The notes under the pieces are model-generated. The model saw only the letters and a program-made list of their open reading frames with translations. It did no database searches and had not been told where the DNA came from. A stretch of DNA of 64,000 nt, from positions 34,804 through 98,803 of the forward strand of contig NZ_QLNP01000104.1 of assembly GCF_003261175.1 (NCBI RefSeq), given 5' to 3'. This DNA is from Arthrobacter globiformis. Lineage in GTDB: Bacteria > Actinomycetota > Actinomycetes > Actinomycetales > Micrococcaceae. Position 1 is the first letter of the stretch. The number at the start of each line of letters is the position of its first letter. Positions 25,448-33,915 of this stretch are shown in pieces. A program made the translations under genes and the position numbers.

Positions 25448-28140
25448 GGCTGGCCCGGCCGCCCGCCGGCCAGCACCCGCGAAGCCCAGCGGGACAGGCG
25501 CGTCCTGTCGATCTTGGCGTTGTGCCGGATGTCGGTGGGCTGCGCGGTCACAGCGAGCACAGCGGAGACACTGACGCCCGCCGCAAGGGCCGCCCCGCGG
25601 ACACGTCCGGCAAGCTGCGGCGCAGCGGGGCCCGCTTTGCGGGCGGGAGGTACGGTCTCGACGACGGCGACGACGGCCTGCGTTCCGGACGGACCCACCC
25701 CGACGACGGCGGCCAGCCCGACGTCGTCCAGGCGTTCGATGGCCTGCTCAGCGCCCACGGGCGTGACCACGGCACCGGGCGACGTCACGACGTGCGCGAG
25801 GCGTCCTTCCACCCAGAGACGGCCGGCGGCGTCGAAGTGCCCGACGTCGCCGGTCCGGTGCCATCCGGGCAGGCTGCTGCTCTCCAGCTGGGTCAGCCAG
25901 AGCCTGTCGTAAGCTTCCTTGACGTGCGGGGAACTGACGAGGATCTCGCCGGTCACGCCGGCTTCTGTCACTGGCTCGGTCACGGGTGCGGTGCCATCCG
26001 CCGCCAGCGGGATGACGGCCACACGGGCGCCGTGCACGGGCCGGCCTACGCACACGCCATCGCCCGCTCCCGCAACAGTGCCGGCAGCAGCGTCGGCGTC
26101 GGCTGCCTGGATTTGTTCGAGGCTGATGTCGGTGACCGGCAGTGCCTCGGTCATCCCGTACGGCGTGTGCAGCGAGGCCCGGGGCAGCAGCCGCTGCACC
26201 TCCGCCAGGAGCGGTTCGGGGACGGGGGCGCCGGCAGACAGCAGCAACTCGACACCTTCCAAGGCCTTACGCCCTCCCCCACTCACGCCGTCCCGGGTGG
26301 CAAGGACGTTGCGCAACGCCGCCGGCGAGGCAAAAACCACGGTAGCGTCTATGGCCGCGGCGGCGTCCGCCAGAGCGCGGGCCGTCAGGGTGCGGGGCGC
26401 AGTGACATCCATGGCAGGCGTCACCGAAACCGCTCCAAGCGCCGGACCCAGCAGGGCGAACGGCGCGAAGCCCGCCACCAGCCGGGCGCCCGGGCTGATC
26501 CCGAAAGTTTCGGCCACCGTCTCCCGCATCGCGGCCAGCTGCCGGTGCGTGTAGAGCACGCCCTTTGCGGGACCGGTGGAGCCGGACGTGAAGAGCACGG
26601 CGGCGTCCGCATCCGGGTCCGGAGCATGGGCCGGACCCCGGCAAGGGAGCTTCGGGCTGACGCCGGATCCGCGCCGGGCGAGGGCGGCCAGGGAGGTTTC
26701 GACGCCGAGAAGCCGACGGCGGCCGGCCCGCAGGTCCTGCACACTGATGCGCCGTCCCGGCCAGCCGAGCACCGCGGCAGCCGCCAGTGCCTTGTCGATT
26801 CCGATCAGGAAATCCGGGGTGGCGCCCTTCACGGCACGGCTCAGTCCACGGCGGCCAAGCCCGGCGTCGGCCACGACCACCACGGCCCCCAACCGCAGGC
26901 AGGCGTAGAGGGCCACGGTCAGGTCCACGCCCGGCGGAACCATCAGGCTAACCCGGCTGCCATGCCCTACGCCCGCTTCCGTCAGACCGGCGGCGAGGGC
27001 GTCGATGCCCTGTTCCAGCTCCCGCCAGCTGAGTGAGCGGGCGACTTTGCCGTCCGCGGCCATTTCCGCGACGGCGGTGTCCCCGCCGGCGGCTCCTGCC
27101 GCCAGCTCGATGAGCGGCGCCCACAGCGGCGGGACGCCGTCGGCCGGAACGTTTGGCCGTTGAAGCTCAGGTCCGCCGTCCCGGCCCAGCTCGGCAAGCC
27201 AGTCGAAGACAGGCGTGGCGATGTCCCGGTCTTCCGCGACCAGGTGGCCCGCACCCTCGAAGCGGTGCACTTTCGCGTGCGGCAGCCGGCCGATGAGGTC
27301 CTTGAGGTACCGGTCGGAAAAGATCGGGTCCCGCGGGCCCCAGAGCATCAGGGCCGGAACCTCCAGCCCGCGGAGCCCTTCGGCGACGCCGCTAAGCGCT
27401 GGGAAGCTGGGATGCGACGCGTCGACGGGAATGTCCGCGACGAAGTTTCCCACGCCGGCGCGGCGGCCGGCACCACGGTAAGGGGCCATGAAGGCGCTCC
27501 GGACATCGGCGGCGAGCGGCGGGTGGGCCAGGGAGTGCGTCACGCGCAGGAAGGAGTCCGACGTCGTCGTTCCCCAGCGGTGCACGGCCGGGTGCAGGGC
27601 AAGCCGCAGCGCCGGCGGGATGGACGAGCCGGAGGGCTGGTGGACGGCGGTGTTGGTCAGCACCACGCCGGCGAGCTGCTCCGGATGTGCCAGGGCCCAG
27701 CCCAAACTGATCACGCCGCCCCAGTCGTGGCCCACCGAAACGACCGGCACGTCCAGGCCGAGTGCATCGGTAAGGTCGCCCAGGTCGTTGATCCGGTCGG
27801 CCAGGCGCCGGAACGTGCCGGTGCGCTCAGAAAAGCCCATGTCCAGCTGGTCCACCGCCACCACGCGCCACGGACGTGCGGAGTCGGATCCGGCGGCCAG
27901 CAGGGTCCGCCACAGGTAGGACCAGGTCGGGTTGCCGTGCACGCACAGCAGGGTGCCGGCGGGAGTCAGCCCGCGGCCGGAGAGCTGGGCGCCATTGTCC
28001 AGCAGATGCCAGCGGCGCACGGTTCCGGGGTCATCCGCGGCGGAGGTGGACGCCACCGCGATTTCCCGCGACCATTCGGGGTCGACGCCCGGCCAGCCGG
28101 CACCGGGCCAGTCGGCGCCGGGCCAGTCGGCGGCTACCAA
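25444..28140 (-). CDS. oleBC: OleBC fusion: beta-lactone decarboxylase plus beta-lactone synthetase
   Basis: 898 aa if started at the TTG at 28140, which overlaps the oleA stop and has GATGGA five bases upstream; no in-frame ATG exists near. Residues about 30-325 are OleB, a haloalkane-dehalogenase-fold enzyme: oxyanion HGNPTWSYLW, nucleophile Asp139 in VSVGHDWGGV, late Asp and His in LWGPRDPIF and GAGHLVAE. Residues about 335-898 are OleC, an acyl-adenylate superfamily member with FTSGSTGPAKG (about 517-527). OleC closes a beta-hydroxy acid to a beta-lactone and OleB decarboxylates it to a cis-olefin. Fusion is the form known in Micrococcus-type actinobacteria. Confidence 0.9.
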   Translation of the reverse strand: MVAADWPGADWPGAGWPGVDPEWSREIAVASTSAADDPGTVRRWHLLDNGAQLSGRGLTPAGTLLCVHGNPTWSYLWRTLLAAGSDSARPWRVVAVDQLDMGFSERTGTFRRLADRINDLGDLTDALGLDVPVVSVGHDWGGVISLGWALAHPEQLAGVVLTNTAVHQPSGSSIPPALRLALHPAVHRWGTTTSDSFLRVTHSLAHPPLAADVRSAFMAPYRGAGRRAGVGNFVADIPVDASHPSFPALSGVAEGLRGLEVPALMLWGPRDPIFSDRYLKDLIGRLPHAKVHRFEGAGHLVAEDRDIATPVFDWLAELGRDGGPELQRPNVPADGVPPLWAPLIELAAGAAGGDTAVAEMAADGKVARSLSWRELEQGIDALAAGLTEAGVGHGSRVSLMVPPGVDLTVALYACLRLGAVVVVADAGLGRRGLSRAVKGATPDFLIGIDKALAAAAVLGWPGRRISVQDLRAGRRRLLGVETSLAALARRGSGVSPKLPCRGPAHAPDPDADAAVLFTSGSTGPAKGVLYTHRQLAAMRETVAETFGISPGARLVAGFAPFALLGPALGAVSVTPAMDVTAPRTLTARALADAAAAIDATVVFASPAALRNVLATRDGVSGGGRKALEGVELLLSAGAPVPEPLLAEVQRLLPRASLHTPYGMTEALPVTDISLEQIQAADADAAAGTVAGAGDGVCVGRPVHGARVAVIPLAADGTAPVTEPVTEAGVTGEILVSSPHVKEAYDRLWLTQLESSSLPGWHRTGDVGHFDAAGRLWVEGRLAHVVTSPGAVVTPVGAEQAIERLDDVGLAAVVGVGPSGTQAVVAVVETVPPARKAGPAAPQLAGRVRGAALAAGVSVSAVLAVTAQPTDIRHNAKIDRTRLSRWASRVLAGGRPGQP
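28091..28135. repeat. 15-bp tandem repeat at the start of oleBC
   Basis: Three units (28091-28105, 28106-28120, 28121-28135) of the form GGCCAG(T/C)CGGC(G/A)CCG. On the coding strand they give the peptide repeat DWPGA-DWPGA-GWPGV in the first 19 residues of OleBC. Confidence 0.85.
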
Positions 28141-29186
28141 ATGATTTCCATCATGGCGGTGTTCAGGCCGGAACCGACGCCCATGCACAGCACGCGGTTC
28201 CCGGTCTCGAGGGTTTGCGCCTCGGCGGCGAGGGTCATGGGGAGGGACGCCGGTCCCACGTTGCCCCAGTGCGGGAACGTGATGGGCACCCTGTCCGGGT
28301 CCAGGTCGATGGCGTCGATGATGGCCTTCGTGTAGACATTGCTCACCTGGTGCGTGACGTAGCGGTCCATCGACCCCCAGTCCCACTCGGGCTGGGCCTC
28401 GTGCCAGGCGTCCACCACGAGTTGCAGGCCGCCGTCGAGCAGGCCCTTGGTGTCGGTGGCCATGCCGTCGATGCCGCCCACACACAGTTCATGGTGCTCA
28501 GTGCCGGCCCGCACCACACCGCCCACGATCCGGTGCGCGCCGGGGTGCTGGTCCGCCGGACCCAGCACCGCCGCGGCGGCACCGGAGCCCAGGGTGAGGG
28601 TGGCGAACTCGCGGCTGAAGTCCTCGCGGGTGGTCTCGGGCCGCTGCAGCCTGGCCAAGGTGGCCTCCTGCGTGGCCTGGGCATCCTCACCGTTGACGAT
28701 CATCGCGTACTTGATCTGCCCGGAGTCAATCATGTTGGCCGCCAGGGTCATGCCGTTGACGAATCCAAGGCAGGCGTTGGCCAGGTCGAAGTTCATGGCC
28801 GACGACGGCAGGCTTAGTCCGTGGTGGATCTTCACCGCGACGGACGGTTCGAGGTTGCGCCGCGTGACCGAGGTGTTGATCAGCAGGCCGATTTCGGACG
28901 CTTCGACGCCGGCCTCGGCGAGGGCCTTCGCGCCCGCCTCGACGGCGGCATCATCGAACGAAGTCCCGGCGGCCCACCAGCGGCGGTGCGTGATGCCGGC
29001 AACGCGCTCAAGCAGCCGCGGCGGGAACTTCAGCCGCTGCAAGGTCGAAGCCAGCCTCCGGTCGAAATCTGTGGAACTCACGATCTTCGGAGCCTCGACA
29101 CTGCTTACCGAAAGTAGCGCGGTGTTGCTATGCCGGAAGGTTGCATTCCCTGCCAATTCAAGCCCCTGTTCGTTTCTGTCCTGCAT
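28134..29186 (-). CDS. oleA: OleA, acyl-CoA condensing thiolase (head-to-head)
   Basis: 350 aa, FabH/thiolase fold. Catalytic Cys139 in FDLANACLGF, His279 in YVTHQVSN, Asn309 in HWGNVGPASL. Glu113 in RRNLEPS is at the position of the Glu known to be essential in OleA of Xanthomonas, which separates OleA from FabH. OleA joins two fatty acyl-CoAs into a 2-alkyl-3-ketoacid. It leads the oleA-oleBC-oleD operon and overlaps oleBC by 7 bp. Confidence 0.92.
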   Translation of the reverse strand: MQDRNEQGLELAGNATFRHSNTALLSVSSVEAPKIVSSTDFDRRLASTLQRLKFPPRLLERVAGITHRRWWAAGTSFDDAAVEAGAKALAEAGVEASEIGLLINTSVTRRNLEPSVAVKIHHGLSLPSSAMNFDLANACLGFVNGMTLAANMIDSGQIKYAMIVNGEDAQATQEATLARLQRPETTREDFSREFATLTLGSGAAAAVLGPADQHPGAHRIVGGVVRAGTEHHELCVGGIDGMATDTKGLLDGGLQLVVDAWHEAQPEWDWGSMDRYVTHQVSNVYTKAIIDAIDLDPDRVPITFPHWGNVGPASLPMTLAAEAQTLETGNRVLCMGVGSGLNTAMMEIIW

Positions 29187-29381
29187 TCATGCGGTGACTG
29201 TACCCATAAGTGCAGGCTCAAGAACTTAACTATGCTGCTGCGAGCCCCGATCCTCCACATTTGCCGCGCACATCACCTGGGGGCGGAGTCCGCCGTCGTC
29301 GCTGTTCCTGCGCGATATGGCCGGCGGCCGGGAAGGGTGCCGAGCGCCCAGGTGGGCCGCGAGAAGGCTTCCCAGTGATGC
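29187..29381. other. Divergent spacer between oleA and the sugar operon
   Basis: About 195 bp with no supported gene before the sugar promoter. It must contain the oleA promoter; the A/T-rich stretch around 29196-29235 (cccataagtg...cttaactatg) is the likeliest place, but no clear -35/-10 pair was found. Confidence 0.4.
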
Positions 29382-29409
29382 TTGACACATCTCCGCCTCC
29401 GGCCCTAAT
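29382..29409 (+). promoter_or_regulatory. Promoter of the ABC/GH91 operon
   Basis: TTGACA (29382-29387), 16 bp, CCTAAT (29404-29409). The predicted start near 29416 lies inside the LacI-type operator. Confidence 0.6.
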
Positions 29410-29413
29410 GTGA

Positions 29414-29431
29414 TGCCAAGTCGATTTGGCA
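29414..29431. promoter_or_regulatory. Candidate LacI-family operator
   Basis: TGCCAAGTCGATTTGGCA: an 18-bp palindrome with 8 of 9 paired positions and the central CG typical of LacI-family sites. The adjoining AAAACGGTTTT (29431-29441) is a second, shorter palindrome with CG near its centre. Confidence 0.7.
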
Positions 29432-29509
29432 AAACGGTTTTTCACCGAACTGACTTCAGGCCCCACCACCCGACCGTAGATTCCGTCCAAAGAAAGGGAG
29501 TCGACAGCG

Positions 29510-30793
29510 ATGTCCTCTCGAACCACGATTTCCCGGGTCGCCGCCATTGGCGGGCTGTCCACCGCGGTGCTTCTGGCAGCAACTGCCTGCGGCGCGGGGG
29601 GCCCGGCAGAAACGCCGGGCAGTGCCGGCACCAGCACGGTGAACGTCCTCGTCGAGGCCGGCGGCCACGCCGAACTGACAGGCGTCGCCGAACAGTGCAA
29701 GAAAGAAACAGGCGTTAGCGCCAACTTCGTCGAACTGCCTTACGACGGCATGTTCAACAGACTCTCCAGCGAGTTCTCCTCCGGAAACGTCTCCTTCGAC
29801 GTCGCCGCCCTGGACTCAGTGTGGCTGCCCAGCTTCAAGGATGCCGTCCAGCCCATCGATGAACTCTTCACCGACGAGGCGAAGAAGGACATCTTCCCGG
29901 CCCTGGTCAAGGAAGCCAACGTGAATGGGCACTTCATCGGCATGCCCGCCTGGACCAACGCCGAAATCATCCTGTACCGCAAGGACCTGTTCGAAGACGC
30001 CAAGAACAAGGCCGATTTCAAGACGAAGTATGGCTACGACCTGGCCGCCCCCACTACATGGAAGCAGTACCAGGACATCTCCGAATTCTTCACGAAGGAC
30101 GGCATGTTCGGCACGGACGTCAAGGGCGGTGTGGAAACCGAATGGCTCGCCCACGTCCTGCAGGCTGGCTCGCCCATGGTCCTGGACGAAAACAACAAGG
30201 TGGTCATCGACAATGCCGCCCACAAGGACGCCCTTGACTTCTACGTCAGCCTTGCCAAGTCCGCCCCCTCCGGTGCCGCGCAGGTGGACTGGGCCGCCGC
30301 GCAAAACCTGTTCAACCAAGGCAAGACGGCGATGACCCGCTTCTGGGCCCACGCCTACCGGCAGATCCCCAAGGACTCACCGGTGGCCGGCAAAGTGGGG
30401 GCGGCTCCCATGATTGCCGGGTCTGCCGGCGTTGGTGCCGTTCCCGGCCCCTGGTACCTCACCGTCCCGAAGGCCACCAAGAACACTGACGCGGCCAAGA
30501 AGTTCGTCAAGTGCGCCTACGACTACAACAGCATGGGCATCGAATCCAGCCTGGGCCTGGCCTCCCGCATCTCCGCTTTTGAGAAGTACCAGGACAAGGC
30601 AGGCTACGAGAGCTTCAAGCCGCTGATCGAAACCCTCAAGGGAACGGCCACGGCCACCCGCCCGGCCACCGAGAAATGGCAGCAGATCGTGGACACCGTC
30701 CTGGTGCCCATGCTGCAAAAGGCCGTAGCCGGCGGTGACTCCGCCACCCTCCTCGCCGAGGCCAAAAAGCAGATCGAGGACCTCCTCAAATGA
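29510..30793 (+). CDS. Sugar ABC transporter substrate-binding lipoprotein
   Basis: 427 aa of the extracellular solute-binding protein family 1. The lipoprotein signal ends at ATAC with Cys27. The mature protein has the family segments VNVLVEAGGHAELTGVAEQCKKETG, FDVAALDSVWLPSF and PAWTNAEIILYRKDLFE. GAAAGGGAG lies about 10 bp before the ATG. The linked genes suggest the ligand is a difructose anhydride or short fructo-oligosaccharide. The stop overlaps the next start (ATGA). Confidence 0.9.
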   Translation: MSSRTTISRVAAIGGLSTAVLLAATACGAGGPAETPGSAGTSTVNVLVEAGGHAELTGVAEQCKKETGVSANFVELPYDGMFNRLSSEFSSGNVSFDVAALDSVWLPSFKDAVQPIDELFTDEAKKDIFPALVKEANVNGHFIGMPAWTNAEIILYRKDLFEDAKNKADFKTKYGYDLAAPTTWKQYQDISEFFTKDGMFGTDVKGGVETEWLAHVLQAGSPMVLDENNKVVIDNAAHKDALDFYVSLAKSAPSGAAQVDWAAAQNLFNQGKTAMTRFWAHAYRQIPKDSPVAGKVGAAPMIAGSAGVGAVPGPWYLTVPKATKNTDAAKKFVKCAYDYNSMGIESSLGLASRISAFEKYQDKAGYESFKPLIETLKGTATATRPATEKWQQIVDTVLVPMLQKAVAGGDSATLLAEAKKQIEDLLK

Positions 30794-31761
30794 CACCCCC
30801 GCGGCCGGCACCTGCCCAAGAGGCACAGCAAGACCGGCGCCGGCCGCGGCCCCGACCAGCGGAAGAGAAAACCGTGCGCATCTCCGATCGCCGTTTCGCA
30901 TTGTTCCTGATGACACCAGCGGCGCTGTTCCTGGCAGTATTTGTCGCCTTCCCGCTGTTCCGCCTCGTCGCGGACAGCTTCTTCAAAATTTCCCCGATCG
31001 CCGGCGGCCCCCGCGACTTCGTGGGTCTGGACAACTACTTCCGGGCCTTCGCCACCGAGGCCTTCGTAGGTGCCGGATGGCGGACCCTGGCGTACACCCT
31101 GGTGGTGGTCACCCTCGAGTTCGCCCTGGGGCTGGGAATGGCCCTGCTGTTCACCGCCCTCGGGCGCAGCTCCCAAATCTGGCGGACCGTCTTTATGTAT
31201 CCGCTGATGATCGCGCCCATCGTGGCAGGCCTCCTCTGGAAGTTCCTGATGATCGACAACTTCGGCCTCATCGGGACTCTCCTGCACCAGGCCGGCGTCC
31301 TGTCCAACCCCAACCAGATCGGCTGGCTCTCCGATCCCAACATCGTGTTGTTCTCCGTGGCCATCCCGGACATCTGGCTGACCACATCGTTCATGTGCCT
31401 GGTGCTCTTTGCAGGGCTGCAGAACATCCCCGGGGACCTGATCGAAGCAGCACGCCTGGACGGCGCACGCGCACCAGCGCTGCTGTTCCGCATCATCCTG
31501 CCCCTCCTGCGGCCCGTTATCGCCGTGGCGCTGGTGGTCCGCGGAATTGACGCAGCCCGCGCGTTCGATACCATCCTCATCCAAACCAACGGCGGCCCAC
31601 AGTCCGCCTCGGAAACCATGAGCCTGCTGATTTACCGCACCATGATCCGCTTTGGTGACCCCGGACTGGCCAGCGCCATGGGCACCCTCTACCTGCTGGC
31701 CATGCTCACCGTCGCATTCGTCGCGGTGTCCACCATCTGGCGGCCAGGAAAGGACAACTGA
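30790..31761 (+). CDS. Sugar ABC transporter permease 1
   Basis: 323 aa, MalF/LacF type. A basic Pro-rich cytoplasmic start (residues 1-35) precedes six membrane segments, the first at LFLMTPAALFLAVFVAFPLF. The coupling EAA loop is EAARLDGARAPALLFRIILPLLRP. It overlaps both neighbours by a few bases. The operon codes no ATPase; such importers in actinobacteria generally share an MsiK-type ATPase encoded elsewhere. Confidence 0.9.
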   Translation: MTPPRPAPAQEAQQDRRRPRPRPAEEKTVRISDRRFALFLMTPAALFLAVFVAFPLFRLVADSFFKISPIAGGPRDFVGLDNYFRAFATEAFVGAGWRTLAYTLVVVTLEFALGLGMALLFTALGRSSQIWRTVFMYPLMIAPIVAGLLWKFLMIDNFGLIGTLLHQAGVLSNPNQIGWLSDPNIVLFSVAIPDIWLTTSFMCLVLFAGLQNIPGDLIEAARLDGARAPALLFRIILPLLRPVIAVALVVRGIDAARAFDTILIQTNGGPQSASETMSLLIYRTMIRFGDPGLASAMGTLYLLAMLTVAFVAVSTIWRPGKDN

Positions 31762-32708
31762 TGCGCGTCGCTGAACGAACAACGCACGACGCCGGGGCGC
31801 CGGCCAGAGTGCCCACGGAACCCGCCGCGCACGCAGCCACGCGACCCTCCAGGCGCCGGGGCCGTAACCGGGAAGGCCTGGAAGCAGGCCGTCGGGGTAC
31901 CCGGGCCCTGCTCTGGGTCCTCCTCGCCACAGCAATGGTGCTCTACGGGTTCCCCTTCCTGTACCTGCTCTTCACGTCCTTCAAAACCCCCATCGATACC
32001 ATCGCGGTCCCGCCGACCATCCTCCCGAGGGAATGGACACTGGAGAACTACACCAACGCACTGGGCCGCGGCGGCGTCCTGGCTTCCTTCATCAACAGCG
32101 TCCAGACGGCCATCATCAGCACGGTGCTGTCACTGGTGCTGGCGGTACCGGCGGCCTACGGCATCACCAGGTACAAGACCCTCAGTGGCCGGATCTTCAT
32201 CATGGCTGCCCTCGTCACCCGCATGGTGCCGCCCGTTGCCATCGGCATCCCGCTGGCCACGATGATGGCGTCCATCGGGTTGTCAGATACCCCCATTGCG
32301 CTGTCTATCGCCCACACCACAATCTCGCTGCCGCTCTCCATCTGGCTGATGTCCAGTTTCTTCGAAGCCGTTCCCAATGACCTTGAAGAAGCTGCCACGG
32401 TGGACGGTTGCAGCAGGCTCGGTGCCCTGTGGCGGGTGGTGATCCCGGTGGTCTCCGGCGGCATCGCCGTTACGGCGATCTTCGCCTTCCTGGCCTCCTG
32501 GAACGAATTCCTCTTCGCACTCCTGATGACAGCGATCCGCTCCCAGACCACTCCGGTAGTGATAGCAAACTTCCAGACCCAGTTCGGCTTGGACTGGGGA
32601 TCCATGACGGCGCTGGCCGCCGTGTACTCCATCCCGGTCATCCTCCTCACTCTTCTCTTGCAGCGCAAGATCGTCGCGGGCATGACGCTCGGCGCCGTCA
32701 AGGGATAG
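31761..32708 (+). CDS. Sugar ABC transporter permease 2
   Basis: 315 aa, MalG type. After a charged start of about 45 residues come six membrane segments. The coupling loop is EEAATVDGCSRLGALWRVVIPVVSGG and the end is QRKIVAGMTLGAVKG, the usual MalG C-terminus. Start and preceding stop share one base (TGATG). Followed by a 126-bp gap before lacI. Confidence 0.9.
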   Translation: MRVAERTTHDAGAPARVPTEPAAHAATRPSRRRGRNREGLEAGRRGTRALLWVLLATAMVLYGFPFLYLLFTSFKTPIDTIAVPPTILPREWTLENYTNALGRGGVLASFINSVQTAIISTVLSLVLAVPAAYGITRYKTLSGRIFIMAALVTRMVPPVAIGIPLATMMASIGLSDTPIALSIAHTTISLPLSIWLMSSFFEAVPNDLEEAATVDGCSRLGALWRVVIPVVSGGIAVTAIFAFLASWNEFLFALLMTAIRSQTTPVVIANFQTQFGLDWGSMTALAAVYSIPVILLTLLLQRKIVAGMTLGAVKG

Positions 32709-32834
32709 ACCGCTCAACGGCTTGGCACAAGGGCAACGGCTATTCCTCGGTAGCCTACTGGTACCGAACCCGCAAGCATCCCGAGTAAACCCGGCCCCTC
32801 AGAGCATCACCAACCAAAAGGACGTGGGAGACAG

Positions 32835-33878
32835 ATGAATAACAGGTCAGTGGGCATCAAGGACGTTGCTGCCGCCGCCGGTGTTTCCGTCACGACTGTC
32901 TCCCACGTCCTGAACGATGTTGCGTACGCCCGTGTCGGCGTGGAGACGAGGGAACGCGTCCACGAGGCCGCCCAGCGTCTGGGCTACGGACCGAACCGGG
33001 TGGCGCGCGCACTCCGCACCCAGCGCTCCGGCATGATCGGGTTCATCAGCGAGGAAATTGCCACCACGCCGCACGCCGGCAGGATCATCCTCGGCGCAGA
33101 GGAAGCCGCGCGCGCCCGGGGCTACAACCTCATGATCATCAACTCCACCAGCACGGGCACCGACGACTCCCGGGAGAGCGACGTGGCCGATCTCCTGGAC
33201 CGGCAGGTGGACGGAATCCTGTACGCGACCATGTACCACCGCAAGCTGGCCGTCCCCAAAAACCTAGCCACCCTGCCGTCCGTCCTGGTGGACTCCGAGG
33301 ACATCAGCCACACCGTTTCGTGCGTCATTCCGGACGAATTTGGCGGCGCCAGGTCCGCGGTGCAGACCCTCATCGATGCCGGACACTCGCGGATCGGCAT
33401 GATCAACAACACCGACGACGTCCCGGCGACCCACGCACGGCTCCAGGCCTTCCGGGAGACTCTGGCGGCGGCCGGACTCCCGTTCCACGAGGATCTGGTC
33501 CAGTCCGAACACTCGGAGGTTCCCGGCGGCTACGAGGCGGCGCTGCGCCTCCTGGGCACGGACAGCCGGCCCACCGCGGTCTTCTGCTACAACGACCGCA
33601 TGGCCATGGGCGCCTACCGGGCGGCCGCCGAGCTTGGCCTGAGGATTCCGCAGGATGTCTCGTTCGTCGGCTTCGATAACCAGCAGCTGATTGCCGAGAA
33701 TCTTTACCCCGCCCTGACCACCGTCGCCCTGCCCCACTACGAGATGGGCGCATGGGCCATTGAAAACCTCATAGATGCCATCGAAGGCAAGACGGACCTT
33801 GCCCTCATGGCACATCACCCGACCATCCTGGACTGCCCCCTGGTGCGCCGCGACTCCATCGCGGCTCCCCGGCAATAG
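32835..33878 (+). CDS. LacI-family regulator of the operon
   Basis: 347 aa. HTH and hinge at the N-terminus: IKDVAAAAGVSVTTVSHVLN (about residues 8-27) and GPNRVARALRTQRSGMIGF. The sugar-binding domain follows, with VAVFCYNDRMAMGAYRAAAELGLRIP-type motif near residue 255-280. GGACGTGGGAGACAG precedes the ATG. Its position between importer and hydrolases and the LacI-type operator at 29414 point to control of this same operon. Confidence 0.9.
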   Translation: MNNRSVGIKDVAAAAGVSVTTVSHVLNDVAYARVGVETRERVHEAAQRLGYGPNRVARALRTQRSGMIGFISEEIATTPHAGRIILGAEEAARARGYNLMIINSTSTGTDDSRESDVADLLDRQVDGILYATMYHRKLAVPKNLATLPSVLVDSEDISHTVSCVIPDEFGGARSAVQTLIDAGHSRIGMINNTDDVPATHARLQAFRETLAAAGLPFHEDLVQSEHSEVPGGYEAALRLLGTDSRPTAVFCYNDRMAMGAYRAAAELGLRIPQDVSFVGFDNQQLIAENLYPALTTVALPHYEMGAWAIENLIDAIEGKTDLALMAHHPTILDCPLVRRDSIAAPRQ

Positions 33879-33915
33879 GCAGCCAGCCCTTCCACTTCCA
33901 AGAGGAACGCCAGAC

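Noticed and set aside
25522-27036. Long plus-strand open frame of about 500 codons opposite oleBC
   Set aside because: It is a shadow of the GC-rich oleBC codons on the other strand, with no domain and no ribosome site; oleBC itself has two intact catalytic modules.
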